Source: Molossus alvarezi
Taxonomy: Eukaryota; Chordata; Mammalia; Chiroptera; Molossidae
Length of the DNA stretch: 64,000 nt
Assembly (NCBI GenBank): GCA_037176705.1
Contig: CM073886.1
Coordinates: forward strand, 17,382,501 to 17,446,500
Direction of reading: 5' to 3'
Shown one piece after another: positions 55,701-59,357 of the stretch. A program made the position numbers and the translations under genes. The notes beneath the pieces are model-generated. The model had not been told where the DNA came from. It saw nothing but the letters and a program-made list of their open reading frames with translations, and searched no databases. Numbering within the stretch: position 1 is the first letter of the stretch; every line of letters begins with the position of its first letter.

Positions 55701-57925
55701 GGGACCACTTGGAGAAGCACCTGGTGCCTACTCACAGCTGTGAGTGTGCAAGGCCATGGAGGCTCAAAGGAAGTCTTTCACTTCATCCTGGGGAGAGAAT
55801 CAAAAAAGGTTCCCGGAGAAAAACACCTCTAAGCTAAGATCTGGGAATGGATCAGGTCAGTCAGCCAAGGGCCAAGGGTGGCTGCCTTGGGCCAGGAATA
55901 TGGGGAGGGGCAGGACCCAGTGTCCTTGCCACACCAGGCCCTCAGAGTCCTCGCAACTATAAAAGATGGAAAACCTCTCTTCCTACCGTCTGCTGGAAAG
56001 GCCAAGTCCCTCTCAGCTTGTCTGGATTTATTATAACCTTTTGTTAGGCCCAAGCCCAGGCCCTGGGGAACTGGATCAGGCCGAGGCCTGGCCCATCTCC
56101 TGGTGTGCGTGTGTGAAGGACTGGAGGGGCCTGGGTCTTGATGTGGGGAGAACAGTACAGTCCTCCGTTGCTGGCACACAGCATGTAATTGTGCAATGTT
56201 GGAGAGAGAACAGCACAGGGACTGGACAGGACCCCAGCTGACTTTAAGAGCCAGCTGGACCCAGCCAGAGGAACAGTGTGCAGGGCCCTGCCCCATCTCT
56301 GGGATTGTGAAAGACCTAGGAGGCTGGGGTTGCGGGGAGCCTAGAGGGGAGGGTAAGAAAAGCCTCTGAGCTTGAAATAGCGCATAGGAGAGGTGGGGGA
56401 GGGTGGGATCACTGGGCAGTAGAGTTTCTGAAAGGGCTGTGCCCACACACCCTCCGCCAGCACCCAGCCCCCACAGCACTTGTCAAACAGGTCTGCCTGG
56501 GCTGGACCACAGGGGCAGGGTGGGGACCCTGGCCAGAGTTTTCTCTTGCCTTCATCTGGGGCCTGGGAAGGAGTTAGGAGCTGCTCAGGGTCAAGGGTGG
56601 GGAGCGGGGCTCAGGGTCAAGGGTGGGGAGCGGGGCTCAGGGTCAAGGGTGGGGAATGGGGCTCACGGTGAGTGCACCTTGGGGAGAATATCCAGGCAGG
56701 TGGGCTGTGCAATTCTGAGTTCCCCACCTGCCTGAGCCTTTGTAGGGAGAAATTTGGTAAAATTCTCCCTCCTAAAAGGGGACCCCACCCCATTTTCCCT
56801 AGAGAGGGGACTAGGCAGACACCGAAGTCCCGCCCCCTCCCTCAATCTCAGCATCTCCAGGAGGCTCCCCTAAACCGGTTATTAAGTGAATACATTAGGC
56901 TTATCAAAACGGACGTGGGCTGCCGCCTCAACGCAAACACATCAAGACATGTCATTCTCTTCCCAAACCGCCCTGGGAACCCGGGGTTCAGAGACGCCGC
57001 CAGTTTCGGGCCGGTGGGGGGAGGGCCACGCCCCTGAGAAATTCGCAGCCAGAAGGAGGTCCTGACACCACCCAGCCGCTGCGCAGACCCTGCGCAGACC
57101 CTGCAGCTGGGGAGCGGGAACAAGAGGTGCTTCAGTCTGTGCCCCTCACCCAATCGACCCCACACCCACCGGTTCCTCTTGACGAGGCTCGAGCGCGGGG
57201 CAGCAGGTGCCGGGCAATACTGCGCTAGGTGGCACCCCCCACCCAATAAGCCTTCCCCACTTCAAGCCTCCCCAACACCTGGAGAGCCTGCGCACTCTCC
57301 AAGAAATAAGGGGAACGCCCCCTCCCACACCCCAGCTCAATTTAGCCGCCCCTGTGCGCCCCTAGACAGTACTTCCTAGGTTCCCTGCGCCCACCCTCCA
57401 CCCTGGCTTTGGGTGCAGCGTCCTCTGGACACACCACTCCCCACCCGGGCGGTGCTTCCCTGCCCAAACGGACCCCCGGAGCAAAGGCGACCCTGGGACA
57501 CGGAGGTCCCCTAAACCTCCAGCTCAGTTCCCCGCCCTCTAGGCGCTAAGTCAATGTTGTTTGGGCTCCGAGAACTCTCTGGTGGCAGAGAGTGTTTTCC
57601 CTCGGACACCCCCAGCCCATTCCCATCGCGGCCGGGCTCCCCAGCTCTAGGGTAGTCCTCGGGTCCCCCGTTCCGGCGTGTCGCGCACTCCTGGCACAGT
57701 TCCCCACCGCCCGAGCCTCCCAGGACCGTGCTTCCTGGGCTCCCTGCAATCCGCAGGGCCCGGCAGTTCACCCACGACCGGGGCAGCGCTTCTGGACCCA
57801 ATGCGGCCCCCAGCGCGCGGGGTTCGCGAGGGCGTGGGGGTGCGTGTGCAGCCGCCTCCTCACCTCCGGGTCTGCACCGTGGGGCTGTATTTGCCTTTGT
57901 TTCTCTTTCTGAAGAGCGAGTTCAT
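11067..57925 (-). CDS. PPL: Periplakin, complete (22 coding exons, 1756 aa)
   Basis: The 22 exons, all with GT-AG borders and consistent phases, sum to 5271 nt: 1756 codons and a TAG stop. Periplakin is a plakin-family cytolinker of desmosomes and the cornified envelope of keratinising epithelia; known partners include envoplakin, kazrin, intermediate filaments and AKT1. Visible layout: N-terminal plakin head of spectrin-type helices (about 1-870) with an embedded SH3 fold (about 400-456, exons 11-12); a long coiled-coil rod (about 890-1650) with a regular 60-residue motif; and a short C-terminal linker (about 1655-1756, HRAGLIDWNMF ... SGKKFSIDEAL) that replaces the plakin-repeat domains of larger relatives and binds intermediate filaments. 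The start MNSLFRKRNKGK matches the family and has a strong Kozak context (GCCACCATG). No lesion was seen. UBN1 next door supports orthology. Confidence 0.97.
13731..14506 (-). other. PPL: PPL intron 21
   Basis: Contains an old L1-like fragment (about 13960-14300). Inside it sits a 23-bp exact copy of exon 22 sequence (14215-14237). No lineage SINE. Confidence 0.6.
14507..14599 (-). CDS. PPL: PPL exon 21 (residues 839-869)
   Basis: 93 nt, phase 0. Encodes EAALAAKFTEVNAINRQRLQ and NLEFALNLLRQ, joining QPEVGVTHET of exon 22. Donor GTAATG. Confidence 0.95.
14600..15104 (-). other. PPL: PPL intron 20
   Basis: About 500 bp with no recognisable repeat, RNA or coding signal. Confidence 0.6.
15105..15221 (-). 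CDS. PPL: PPL exon 20 (residues 800-838)
   Basis: 117 nt, phase 0. Encodes DYELEAEKLRSLLDLENGRS and VSKRARLQSPAAKVREE. Confidence 0.95.
15222..15886 (-). other. PPL: PPL intron 19
   Basis: AT-rich segment at 15490-15780 resembles an old L1 3' region in antisense (phrases like gctattatgaatagtattg). The rest shows nothing. Confidence 0.5.
15887..15970 (-). CDS. PPL: PPL exon 19 (residues 772-799)
   Basis: 84 nt, phase 0. Encodes NLQDEIARREQEVQKVCTHS and QQYQQAVK. Acceptor gttttacag, donor GTGAGA. Confidence 0.94.
16160..16360 (-). repeat. MIR fragment
   Basis: Antisense MIR text: gtgtcaggcactattctact, tctcatttaatcttccaaca, ggcacacagctaatagtga. Confidence 0.75.
16470..16610 (-). repeat. L2 3' end
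   Basis: cattcactcattcagccagc and ctgggcactatggagggaga in the order of an antisense L2 end. Confidence 0.6.
16740..16890 (-). CDS. PPL: PPL exon 18 (residues 721-771)
   Basis: 151 nt encoding AQSLWSAKAAYDDYRSGYDH and IPSYEPQETDSLSQMETKLK. Flanked upstream in the gene by the SINE-packed intron 17. Confidence 0.95.
16967..17165 (-). mobile_element. VES-type SINE without hairpin tail
   Basis: T-run, tttttattgatttttaga, GA-rich part and a head with gggcatgtgccctgactggg, all antisense. Directly followed by another antisense SINE. Confidence 0.88.
17174..17402 (-). mobile_element. tRNA-derived SINE, hairpin-tailed older type
   Basis: T-run, atcctcacctggggat hairpin with one mismatch, body, and head ending actggccagggc. 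Confidence 0.88.
17718..17970 (+). mobile_element. Hairpin-tailed SINE, young
   Basis: Nearly identical to the copy at 39967. Perfect hairpin (atcctcgggtgaggat) and a perfect 12-bp target duplication AACAGTGCTGAG at 17706-17717 and 17971-17982. Confidence 0.95.
18031..18184 (+). mobile_element. VES-type SINE, short
   Basis: Head ccctggctggtgtggctc, shortened middle, CT-rich region, aaaatcaataaaaata end. Confidence 0.85.
18186..18402 (+). mobile_element. Hairpin-tailed SINE, older type
   Basis: Head agccctggctagcttcgctc, B box ggttcaattccc, end atcctcagttgaggat. It abuts the previous SINE, and a further tail-like scrap (atcctcaattgatgat) follows at 18418-18440. Confidence 0.86.
18450..19255 (+). 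mobile_element. L1 ORF2 fragment, split by a SINE
   Basis: The parts 18450-18857 and 19104-19255 join as an old L1 ORF2 piece (for example gacaaattccttgaaagaca, then cactggtgaattctaccaag). It is interrupted by the SINE at 18858-19103 and has no intact frame. Confidence 0.75.
18858..19103 (+). mobile_element. Hairpin-tailed SINE inside an L1 fragment
   Basis: Head ccctggccagttttgttcag, a deletion after the B box, CT-rich body, tcctcgggtgaggat end and A-rich tail. Confidence 0.9.
19392..19642 (-). mobile_element. Hairpin-tailed SINE, antisense
   Basis: T-run, atcctcacctgaggac, body, head ending actggccagggc. Target duplication TCACTCTGAG (19382-19391) and TCACTTTGAG (19643-19652), one mismatch. 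Confidence 0.92.
19788..19981 (-). CDS. PPL: PPL exon 17 (residues 657-720)
   Basis: 194 nt encoding AMASELQAQKSLLTEVEQNL, QAAKQCSSSLASRFQEHCPD and the helix up to NLRQQAEL. Two bases of an Arg codon carry over. Confidence 0.95.
19982..20761 (-). other. PPL: PPL intron 16
   Basis: About 780 bp without a repeat or feature I can assign; several short open frames are not conserved in appearance. Confidence 0.5.
20762..20900 (-). CDS. PPL: PPL exon 16 (residues 610-656)
   Basis: 139 nt encoding VDVANRLEKSLQQGWEVLVT and YENQLTQDDMVPESGRALDN, phase 0 at its end. Intron 15 before it is only 84 bp. Confidence 0.95.
20985..21163 (-). CDS. PPL: PPL exon 15 (residues 551-609)
   Basis: 179 nt encoding NITNELLRIEPEKAHSTAEC and PLLRTRVEDTNRRYERLVQL. 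Two bases of a Lys codon are left over at donor GTGGGT. Confidence 0.95.
21164..21993 (-). other. PPL: PPL intron 14
   Basis: Contains a MIR-like fragment at about 21395-21540. Nothing else recognised. Confidence 0.5.
21395..21540 (-). repeat. MIR fragment
   Basis: Faint antisense MIR: gatttcattcatctttggag, ctccctgttcacagctgggg. Confidence 0.5.
21994..22151 (-). CDS. PPL: PPL exon 14 (residues 498-550)
   Basis: 158 nt encoding LLAGLDKVASDLDRQEKAIT and GILRPPLEQGRAVQDSAQ. Phase 0 at its end, donor GTACCA. Confidence 0.95.
22361..22458 (-). CDS. PPL: PPL exon 13 (residues 465-497)
   Basis: 98 nt encoding LDSQYRSVRQKAAGTRTALQ and QRHEVLKAENPG. Acceptor gctctcacag, donor GTGGGT. Confidence 0.95.
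22732..22933 (+). mobile_element. VES-type SINE
   Basis: Full-length copy ending aaatcaataaaaatac. Perfect 17-bp target duplication AAATCATCTTGTTTGTT at 22715-22731 and 22934-22950. Confidence 0.95.
23060..23440 (-). repeat. L2 fossil
   Basis: Antisense L2 with caaagccctggaaacagtaa, ggaaggcttcacagaagagg and gggaacagcatgtgtaaagg. Confidence 0.65.
23552..23703 (-). CDS. PPL: PPL exon 12 (residues 415-464, rest of SH3)
   Basis: 152 nt encoding GLISRGYSYTLQRNNGESWD and APAVCFMIPPTDPEALALAD. The plakin SH3 lacks the usual proline-binding aromatics in known relatives and is thought to be structural. Two bases of a Ser codon remain at the donor GTACAG. Confidence 0.96.
23704..24266 (-). other. PPL: PPL intron 11
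   Basis: The stretch 23910-24080 has the look of an old mammalian interspersed repeat (catgtgactcaggcctggcc), family not assigned. Nothing else. Confidence 0.4.
24267..24413 (-). CDS. PPL: PPL exon 11 (residues 366-414, start of SH3)
   Basis: 147 nt, phase 0. Ends with PIPVEALCDFEGDQ, the first strand of the SH3 fold buried in the plakin head. Confidence 0.96.
24526..24648 (-). CDS. PPL: PPL exon 10 (residues 325-365)
   Basis: 123 nt, phase 0. Encodes FHKDVKDAQELLRKVDSDLN and FKDRYQIELLLRELD. Donor GTGAGT. Confidence 0.95.
25181..25278 (+). mobile_element. Head-only SINE retrocopy
   Basis: Only the tRNA-like head (84 nt, up to gcatgtacc) followed at once by an A-rich tail. Target duplication CACATTCTGG at 25171-25180 and 25279-25288 shows that this short unit inserted as such. 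Confidence 0.88.
25289..25494 (+). mobile_element. VES-type SINE
   Basis: Head cctggctggtgtggctc, body with atgtttctctctcatcaa, end aaatcaataaaaaaca. Starts directly after the head-only copy. Confidence 0.88.
25518..25785 (+). mobile_element. Hairpin-tailed SINE, older type
   Basis: Diverged head, B box ggttcgattccc, long CT-rich part, perfect atcctcgggtgaggat hairpin, then an A-rich tail. Confidence 0.88.
25786..26222 (+). mobile_element. Old L1 3' end
   Basis: Typical phrases of an L1M-type 3' region: gatgaatggataaacacaat, ccataaaaaggaatgac, ggtggtttagtggg, ending near a tail-like aaaacaaaaa. Frame broken. Confidence 0.8.
26424..26519 (-). CDS. PPL: PPL exon 9 (residues 293-324)
   Basis: 96 nt, phase 0. 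Encodes AHMEAVHADWKEYLNLLICE and ESHLKYMEDYHQ. The donor is GTGCCT. Confidence 0.95.
26832..26939 (-). CDS. PPL: PPL exon 8 (residues 257-292)
   Basis: 108 nt, phase 0. Encodes NFINRNLEAKEERINKLHSE and GDQLLTAEHPGRNSIE. Confidence 0.95.
27042..27203 (-). CDS. PPL: PPL exon 7 (residues 203-256)
   Basis: 162 nt, phase 0. Encodes SSLQDYMQRCTNELYWLDQQ and GRMQYDWSDRNLDYPSRRR, a typical plakin spectrin-repeat segment. Confidence 0.96.
27280..27420 (-). repeat. L2 3' end
   Basis: Clear antisense L2 terminus: cattcattcattcagcaaat, gagcacctactaagtgccag, agtggacaaaacagaaccct. Confidence 0.8.
27700..27870 (-). repeat. MIR fragment
   Basis: cagatgaggaaactgaggct and ggcagtctggctccagagcc, antisense MIR. 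Confidence 0.7.
27940..28203 (-). mobile_element. Hairpin-tailed SINE, older type
   Basis: Antisense; degraded hairpin (atcctcacctcaggtt), head ending accggccagggc. Target duplication CTTGTGCA at 27932-27939 and 28204-28211. Confidence 0.9.
28317..28358 (-). CDS. PPL: PPL exon 6, short (residues 189-202)
   Basis: Only 42 nt: EQSSELQAKYQKLL, phase 0 at both ends, acceptor ctcctcag and donor GTGAGA. It is an in-frame cassette by size, so skipping it would keep the frame. Confidence 0.93.
28442..28567 (-). CDS. PPL: PPL exon 5 (residues 147-188)
   Basis: 126 nt, both ends phase 0. Encodes DQLNGQSFGTDLPLVDHQVE and HNIFHNEVKAIGPHLAKDG, well-conserved head sequence. Confidence 0.95.
28568..29149 (-). 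other. PPL: PPL intron 4
   Basis: A MIR fragment at 28690-28810; otherwise no recognisable element. Confidence 0.5.
28690..28810 (-). repeat. MIR fragment
   Basis: tctcatctcatttagtctca and ccatttcacagatggcccag, antisense MIR. Confidence 0.65.
29150..29270 (-). CDS. PPL: PPL exon 4 (residues 106-146)
   Basis: 121 nt encoding IRQLKERVMNLRGKHKQIYN and LAVKEVDPQVNWAALVEEKL. Donor GTACGG. Part of the first spectrin-type helices of the head. Confidence 0.95.
29271..29929 (-). other. PPL: PPL intron 3
   Basis: A degraded L2 3' end at about 29390-29530; otherwise plain. Confidence 0.5.
29390..29530 (-). repeat. L2 3' end
   Basis: ccatcaacacttcctgaggg, cctactgtgtgccccaaacc, antisense L2. Confidence 0.6.
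29930..30084 (-). CDS. PPL: PPL exon 3 (residues 55-105)
   Basis: 155 nt beginning DLARLQEGRQPEHRD, including LLYVLEADAAIAKHMKHPQG. The donor is GTAGGT, a weaker but acceptable GT site; two bases of an Asp codon are left over and completed in exon 4. Confidence 0.95.
30380..30860 (-). repeat. L2 fossil
   Basis: Antisense L2 body: agtgttccaggcagagggaa, gtgcaaaggccctgaggcag, tggggcaggggccagagcac. Confidence 0.7.
31090..31380 (+). mobile_element. Old L1 3' fragment
   Basis: Diverged but with recognisable order: aaaaggccaggccgtgtagg, attccatttacgg, gatgaaaatggtcagg. Confidence 0.6.
31386..31564 (+). mobile_element. VES-type SINE
   Basis: Head gcccagctggtgtggctcag, B-box region degraded, end aaaccaataaaaacatattt. 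Confidence 0.88.
32256..32762 (-). mobile_element. VES-type SINE with a second SINE in its tail
   Basis: Composite antisense unit. The outer VES-type body is 32575-32762, and the inner SINE sits in its T-rich tail. Outer target duplication aaataggggctttt and aaataaaggctttt (two mismatches) flanks the whole. A run of T and TTTTA units fills 32251-32322. Confidence 0.82.
32321..32563 (-). mobile_element. Hairpin-tailed SINE, young
   Basis: Antisense, perfect hairpin atcctcacccgaggat, body close to the copies at 17718 and 39967, head ending actggccagggc. Confidence 0.92.
32920..33200 (+). mobile_element. Old L1 3' fragment
   Basis: Contains gtgtgattccgtttatatga and tgactgccaggggctgggag, and ends in an A-run near 33188-33199. 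Confidence 0.72.
33212..33360 (+). mobile_element. VES-type SINE, internally shortened
   Basis: Head ccggccggtgtggctcg, then a jump to cggttgtggacagatgtttc and CT-rich end aaaaatcaatttaaaa. Confidence 0.82.
33586..33635. repeat. CA/CG alternating purine-pyrimidine tract
   Basis: About 50 bp of CA units passing into CG units (cacgcacgcgcgcgcgcac). Alternating pyrimidine-purine throughout, with minor breaks. Confidence 0.9.
34231..34459 (+). mobile_element. VES-type SINE
   Basis: Full-length copy ending aaaatcaataaagaaag. Target duplication AATACAGATC (34221-34230) and AATACGGATC (34460-34469). Confidence 0.93.
34567..34805 (+). mobile_element. Hairpin-tailed SINE, older type
   Basis: Head cccctgaccagtgtgactca, B box gggtttgattcc, perfect atcctcgggtgaggat, then a short A-rich tail directly joined to the next, inverted SINE. 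Confidence 0.9.
34813..35046 (-). mobile_element. Hairpin-tailed SINE, inverted against its neighbour
   Basis: Inserted in the tail of the preceding SINE, with target duplication AAGAAATTTTTTTT at 34799-34812 and 35047-35060. Hairpin atcctcacctaaggac, head ending accggccaggac. Confidence 0.92.
35145..35240 (+). repeat. MIR fragment
   Basis: ctctgtcactgactagttac and ctccgtttctccagctacaa, sense MIR. Confidence 0.6.
35530..35670 (-). repeat. MIR fragment
   Basis: agagaggtgaagtgacttgt and ctaaggtcacacagtaagtg, antisense MIR. Confidence 0.72.
35765..36180 (+). mobile_element. hAT-type non-autonomous element (MER family) split by a SINE
   Basis: The flanks 35765-35798 (cctcagcattgttgacattt) and 36050-36180 (gtgtttaacagcatccc, cccagttgtgacaga) join as a common mammalian hAT-Charlie-type MER element. 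The exact subfamily is not assigned. Confidence 0.6.
35799..36049 (+). mobile_element. Hairpin-tailed SINE, young
   Basis: Full-length copy, hairpin tcctcgggtgagga, 13-A tail, short target duplication ATTTGA on both sides. Confidence 0.92.
36268..36367 (-). CDS. PPL: PPL exon 2 (residues 21-54)
   Basis: 100 nt encoding ISNKELSELIDQLQKNADQV and KNIVDTEAKMQS. Acceptor gcctgcag, donor GTGAGT, phase 0 at its end. Confidence 0.95.
36625..36935 (-). mobile_element. Old L1 3' fragment, antisense
   Basis: Typical antisense L1 text: ttattgggatataattcaca, ggctgaatagtattccagtg, ctgttgatgaacatctgggc. Confidence 0.75.
37390..37540 (+). repeat. MIR fragment
   Basis: cctggaatcagatgtgggtt and acctctctgtgcctctgctt, sense MIR. 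Confidence 0.68.
37780..38100 (-). repeat. L2 fossil
   Basis: ggcacctactgtgtgccagg, acagggaggaaatcagcatt and gaaggcttcctggaggaggt, antisense L2. Confidence 0.65.
38140..38345 (-). repeat. MER5-like hAT element
   Basis: atctccagagctgggcccag and gaggaccctaataccctcca have the order of a MER5-type element. Diverged. Confidence 0.45.
39370..39490 (-). repeat. MIR fragment
   Basis: gaggaggaaaccaaggctca and gcccagggtcacacagcttg. Confidence 0.7.
39590..39810 (-). repeat. MIR, near full length
   Basis: cttaatcttcattacaaccc, tgtgaggtaggtgttggccc, aagtcacacagtaattaaat, antisense. Confidence 0.75.
39895..40866 (+). mobile_element. Old L1 3' end, split by a young SINE
   Basis: 39895-39966 and 40216-40866 join as the end of ORF2 and 3' UTR (gacccagcaattccactcc, gagcactatttacaacagcc, gatgaaaatgttctagaac). 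Frames are broken. Confidence 0.82.
39967..40215 (+). mobile_element. Hairpin-tailed SINE, young
   Basis: Intact A and B boxes, perfect hairpin, 15-A tail, and perfect 14-bp target duplication AAAAAGACAAACAA at 39953-39966 and 40216-40229. Confidence 0.95.
40960..41170 (-). repeat. MIR, near full length
   Basis: gcgttcatttcatcctacca, cccatttcacagatggggaa, antisense. Confidence 0.72.
41760..41880 (+). repeat. MIR fragment
   Basis: gacaggttcaaatcctgact and ggcttcatcatctgtaaaat, sense. Confidence 0.72.
43420..43600 (+). repeat. MIR fragment
   Basis: accctggatttgaatcccac and tctccacacctcagtttccc, sense. Confidence 0.72.
44140..45070 (+). repeat. L2 fossil split by a MIR
   Basis: 44140-44740 holds sense L2 text (cctgctgcagggccttggca, ctgtgggtctctgttcgtgg). 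44975-45070 is the L2 3' end (tttgtctgtttcgttcacag, cagcacagagcctgtcccag). The MIR at 44785-44960 lies between them. Confidence 0.65.
44785..44960 (+). repeat. MIR inside an L2
   Basis: gttccttagcctctctgtgc and cctgtgaaatggggataaga, sense. Confidence 0.75.
45225..45540 (+). repeat. Old interspersed repeat, probably DNA-transposon derived
   Basis: Contains tccaatagaaataaaatgtg, taatagccacatgaaaaag and ggccagtggttaccgcatag in the order of a common mammalian repeat. Family not assigned. Confidence 0.5.
46800..46920 (-). repeat. MIR fragment
   Basis: ggggttcagagacttgccca and aggtcacacagctgggaagc. Confidence 0.68.
47292..47508 (-). mobile_element. VES-type SINE
   Basis: Antisense; T-rich tail, GA-rich body, gggcatgtgccctgactagg, head ending accggccgggc. 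It sits inside a MIR-like fragment. Confidence 0.9.
47970..48330 (+). mobile_element. Possible old L1 ORF2 fragment
   Basis: AT-rich text such as cattacaataaacatgaatg followed by gttaaaagataaagactctc resembles the 5' part of L1 ORF2. Heavily diverged. Confidence 0.5.
48375..48530 (+). repeat. MER5-like hAT element
   Basis: tctggctgcacatcaaaaga, gggccccagcccagagattc, gctccgcagatgatcctaac follow the order of a MER5-type element. Confidence 0.6.
49060..49172 (-). repeat. L2 3' end
   Basis: gtttactgagcacctacaat and caaagcccctgccttcatga, antisense; a SINE was inserted at its left part's end. Confidence 0.65.
49184..49401 (+). mobile_element. VES-type SINE
   Basis: Head agccctggccgggtggctca, end aaaccaataaaaacatatcc. 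Target duplication AAGAACAAAGC at 49173-49183 and 49402-49412. Confidence 0.92.
50177..50413 (-). mobile_element. Hairpin-tailed SINE, older type
   Basis: Antisense; attctcacttgaggat, body, head ending accagccagggc. Target duplication TTGCCCTCCATTCTT (50162-50176) and TTGCCCTTCATTCTT (50414-50428). Confidence 0.92.
50618..50817 (+). mobile_element. VES-type SINE
   Basis: Head cacctggccggtgtggctca, CT-rich end, gaaatcaataaagaaaa. Followed at once by a head-only copy. Confidence 0.9.
50829..50956 (+). mobile_element. Head-only SINE retrocopy
   Basis: A tRNA-sized head of 76 nt (50829-50904, with A-box-like and B-box-like parts) passes directly into an A-rich tail. Target duplication ACATACACACA at 50818-50828 and 50957-50967. 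Confidence 0.87.
51630..52390 (-). repeat. L2 fossil split by a SINE
   Basis: 51630-51761 (tcattcattcactcagcaca) and 51967-52390 (gggagggcttccctgaggaa, cgtgggcaaaggcccagggg) are two parts of an antisense L2 around the SINE. Confidence 0.65.
51762..51966 (+). mobile_element. VES-type SINE inside an L2 fossil
   Basis: Head agcccagacagtgttgctca, end gaaatcaataaaaacgta. Interrupts the antisense L2 at 51630-52390. Confidence 0.87.
53500..53740 (-). repeat. MIR, near full length
   Basis: gagaacactaagactcagag and acctgcccaaggccacacag, antisense. Confidence 0.75.
54003..54258 (-). mobile_element. VES-type SINE inside a MIR
   Basis: Antisense; T-run, long GA/GGA tract, head ending cctggccagggc. Breaks a MIR fragment (53940-53999 and 54259-54330). 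Confidence 0.86.
54640..54870 (-). repeat. MIR, near full length
   Basis: atttcatttaatcctcatgc and ctacaggtgagaacagagag, antisense. Confidence 0.75.
55225..55400 (-). repeat. MIR fragment
   Basis: gcagatgagaaacctgaggc and aaagaggttccctgacttgc, antisense. Confidence 0.68.
55740..55860 (-). repeat. Possible L2 fragment
   Basis: caaaggaagtctttcacttc followed by aaaaggttcccggagaaaaa resembles antisense L2. Weak. Confidence 0.35.
56585..56662. repeat. 26-bp G-rich minisatellite, 3 units
   Basis: Units 56585-56610, 56611-56636 and 56637-56662. The first two are identical and the third differs at two bases. Each carries runs gggtgggg and gcgggg. Confidence 0.95.
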
Positions 57926-58420
57926 GGTGGCGAAGGGGTGCGCGGGCGGTCGGGTAGTGGGTGGCGGCGCGAGACTGGGTATTAGGCGGCGGGCGGACCC
58001 TGCGCTCACCGAGGGGCGGCAGCGGGCGCAGGTGAGCGAGAGACTGCGCGGGACCCCGAGTGCCGCGCGGCTGGGGCGCCGGGTCACTACTCGCGGGGGG
58101 CGGGGCGCCCGCCGGCCCAGGGCTCTCCCGGCCACACCCGGGAAGGTGGTGCTTACCTTCCCGAAGGAGGGGCCCCATCGGACAGGCGGGGCTTCTAGAC
58201 GCGTCGGGCGTGCGCCCTCGGCCGGGCGGGAGCAAGTGGGGCGCCCCGCCTGGGCGGGGGGGGTGGGGACAGGAGGTTTTTCCGGACATACCCCACGCCG
58301 GCCAGTGGCTGGGCTCACGGGCGGGGGCGCACAGACCGCTTTCTCGAGCACCCTCAGTCCCACCCTAACCCCCGGGCCTGGCGCGCCCCTTGGCTGAGGG
58401 CCCTCACCTGGCTCCCTGCT
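56990..58420 (-). promoter_or_regulatory. PPL: CpG-island promoter region of PPL
   Basis: GC-rich DNA with many CpG dinucleotides, densest at 57760-58290, surrounding exon 1. Several GC boxes (gggcgg) lie just upstream of the start codon, and two TGCGCAG motifs lie inside intron 1 (57078-57105). No TATA box is evident at a fitting distance. The exact start site cannot be read from sequence. Confidence 0.75.
57864..57925 (-). CDS. PPL: PPL exon 1, coding part (residues 1-20)
   Basis: Encodes MNSLFRKRNKGKYSPTVQTR, then two bases of a Ser codon, with donor GTGAGG. The frame stays open upstream as far as 58579, so stop codons do not fix the start. It was chosen from family conservation and the Kozak match. 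The 5' UTR continues to higher coordinates, with the start site unknown (roughly 58000-58050). Confidence 0.95.
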
Positions 58421-58559
58421 CCTCTCTTGTTGGCTAACACCCAGATGGGTCCCCCACACAGGTGTGGCAGAGACCCTCCGGATAGCCAGTGAATTACACT
58501 CAGGTGGTAGCACTATCGGTGGCAGTTGAGAAAAGGGGGGTCTGGAGTGCACCTGCTGG

Positions 58560-58740
58560 AGTTCGGCTCCTGCAGCCACAAATGGTCGGCTGTCTCCTTG
58601 GCAATCTTAGCATTCCCGGCCTCAGTTTCCTTACTTGTCAAACAGTGATAACCACCCCCATCCCAAAGGGTTATGAAGAGATTCTTGTAGATAATTCACA
58701 CAAAGCACTTAACACAGTGCCTGGCCCAGATGCTCAGGAA
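58560..58740 (+). repeat. MIR fragment next to the CpG island
   Basis: cctcagtttccttacttgtc and aagcacttaacacagtgcct, sense. Confidence 0.75.
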
Positions 58741-59357
58741 GCTTTGCCCTCATTATCATTGTGCCATCTCGGGCGGACAAAAAGTCCTTTGAAACTTGGT
58801 AACTCCAGGCCCTGGCAGGACAGACCTACTTCATGGCTCGTCAGAAAAGCTTCTGAACTCCGGTTCAGAATAGCCAAATCGCACAATTCTGCCAGCTTGT
58901 GCCAGTTGCACTGTGTGCAGTGAAGTTGCAGCTGGACAGACAGTGAACCCAGTTCAGCAGTGAACCTGAAGAAGGTCTTGTAGCTGAGGGGGTTCAGCAC
59001 CACCCTGGAGGGTGCTGGGGGCTCTGACCCCAGCAGCGAAGGAGGAGCACACATTCCAGAAAGCAGCAAAATAAATTATGGCCAACAGGCCATTAGGGCT
59101 TACGTGGGAGCAATGAGGTCTGCAGGGAAGGGAGGCAGGAATCCACACTGGGCACCAGAGTCCTCAGAGCAGTCCCTTCCTCCCCTGTTTTTTAATGATA
59201 AAATAAGGAGGTTGGTGGGGGAGTGGATTCCCAAGGTCTTACCCTGCCCCAGACCCAGCCACCTTTGAGAACACTCAGTGTCCTTTGGGCTTTCTCTTAT
59301 TTCTGCCTCCAAAGGACTGTGGCTTCAGTGTTACAGAGATGCTAGGACATCTTATTC

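Larger units (their letters stand above)
36368..57863 (-). other. PPL: PPL intron 1 (21.5 kb)
   Basis: The largest intron. It is dominated by old MIR, L2, L1 and hAT fossils, with SINEs at 39967, 47292, 49184, 50177, 50618, 50829, 51762 and 54003. Segments with nothing I can name include 36950-37380, 38350-39360, 41890-43100, 43610-44130, 45550-46480, 52400-53490 and 56000-56980, apart from the minisatellite at 56585. Enhancers are plausible in a first intron, but none can be claimed from the sequence. Confidence 0.7.

Noticed and set aside
57678..58397. 239-codon + strand frame in the PPL CpG island
   Set aside because: Pro/Gly/Arg-rich translation typical of CpG islands; no homologue recognised, and it overlaps exon 1 of PPL in antisense.
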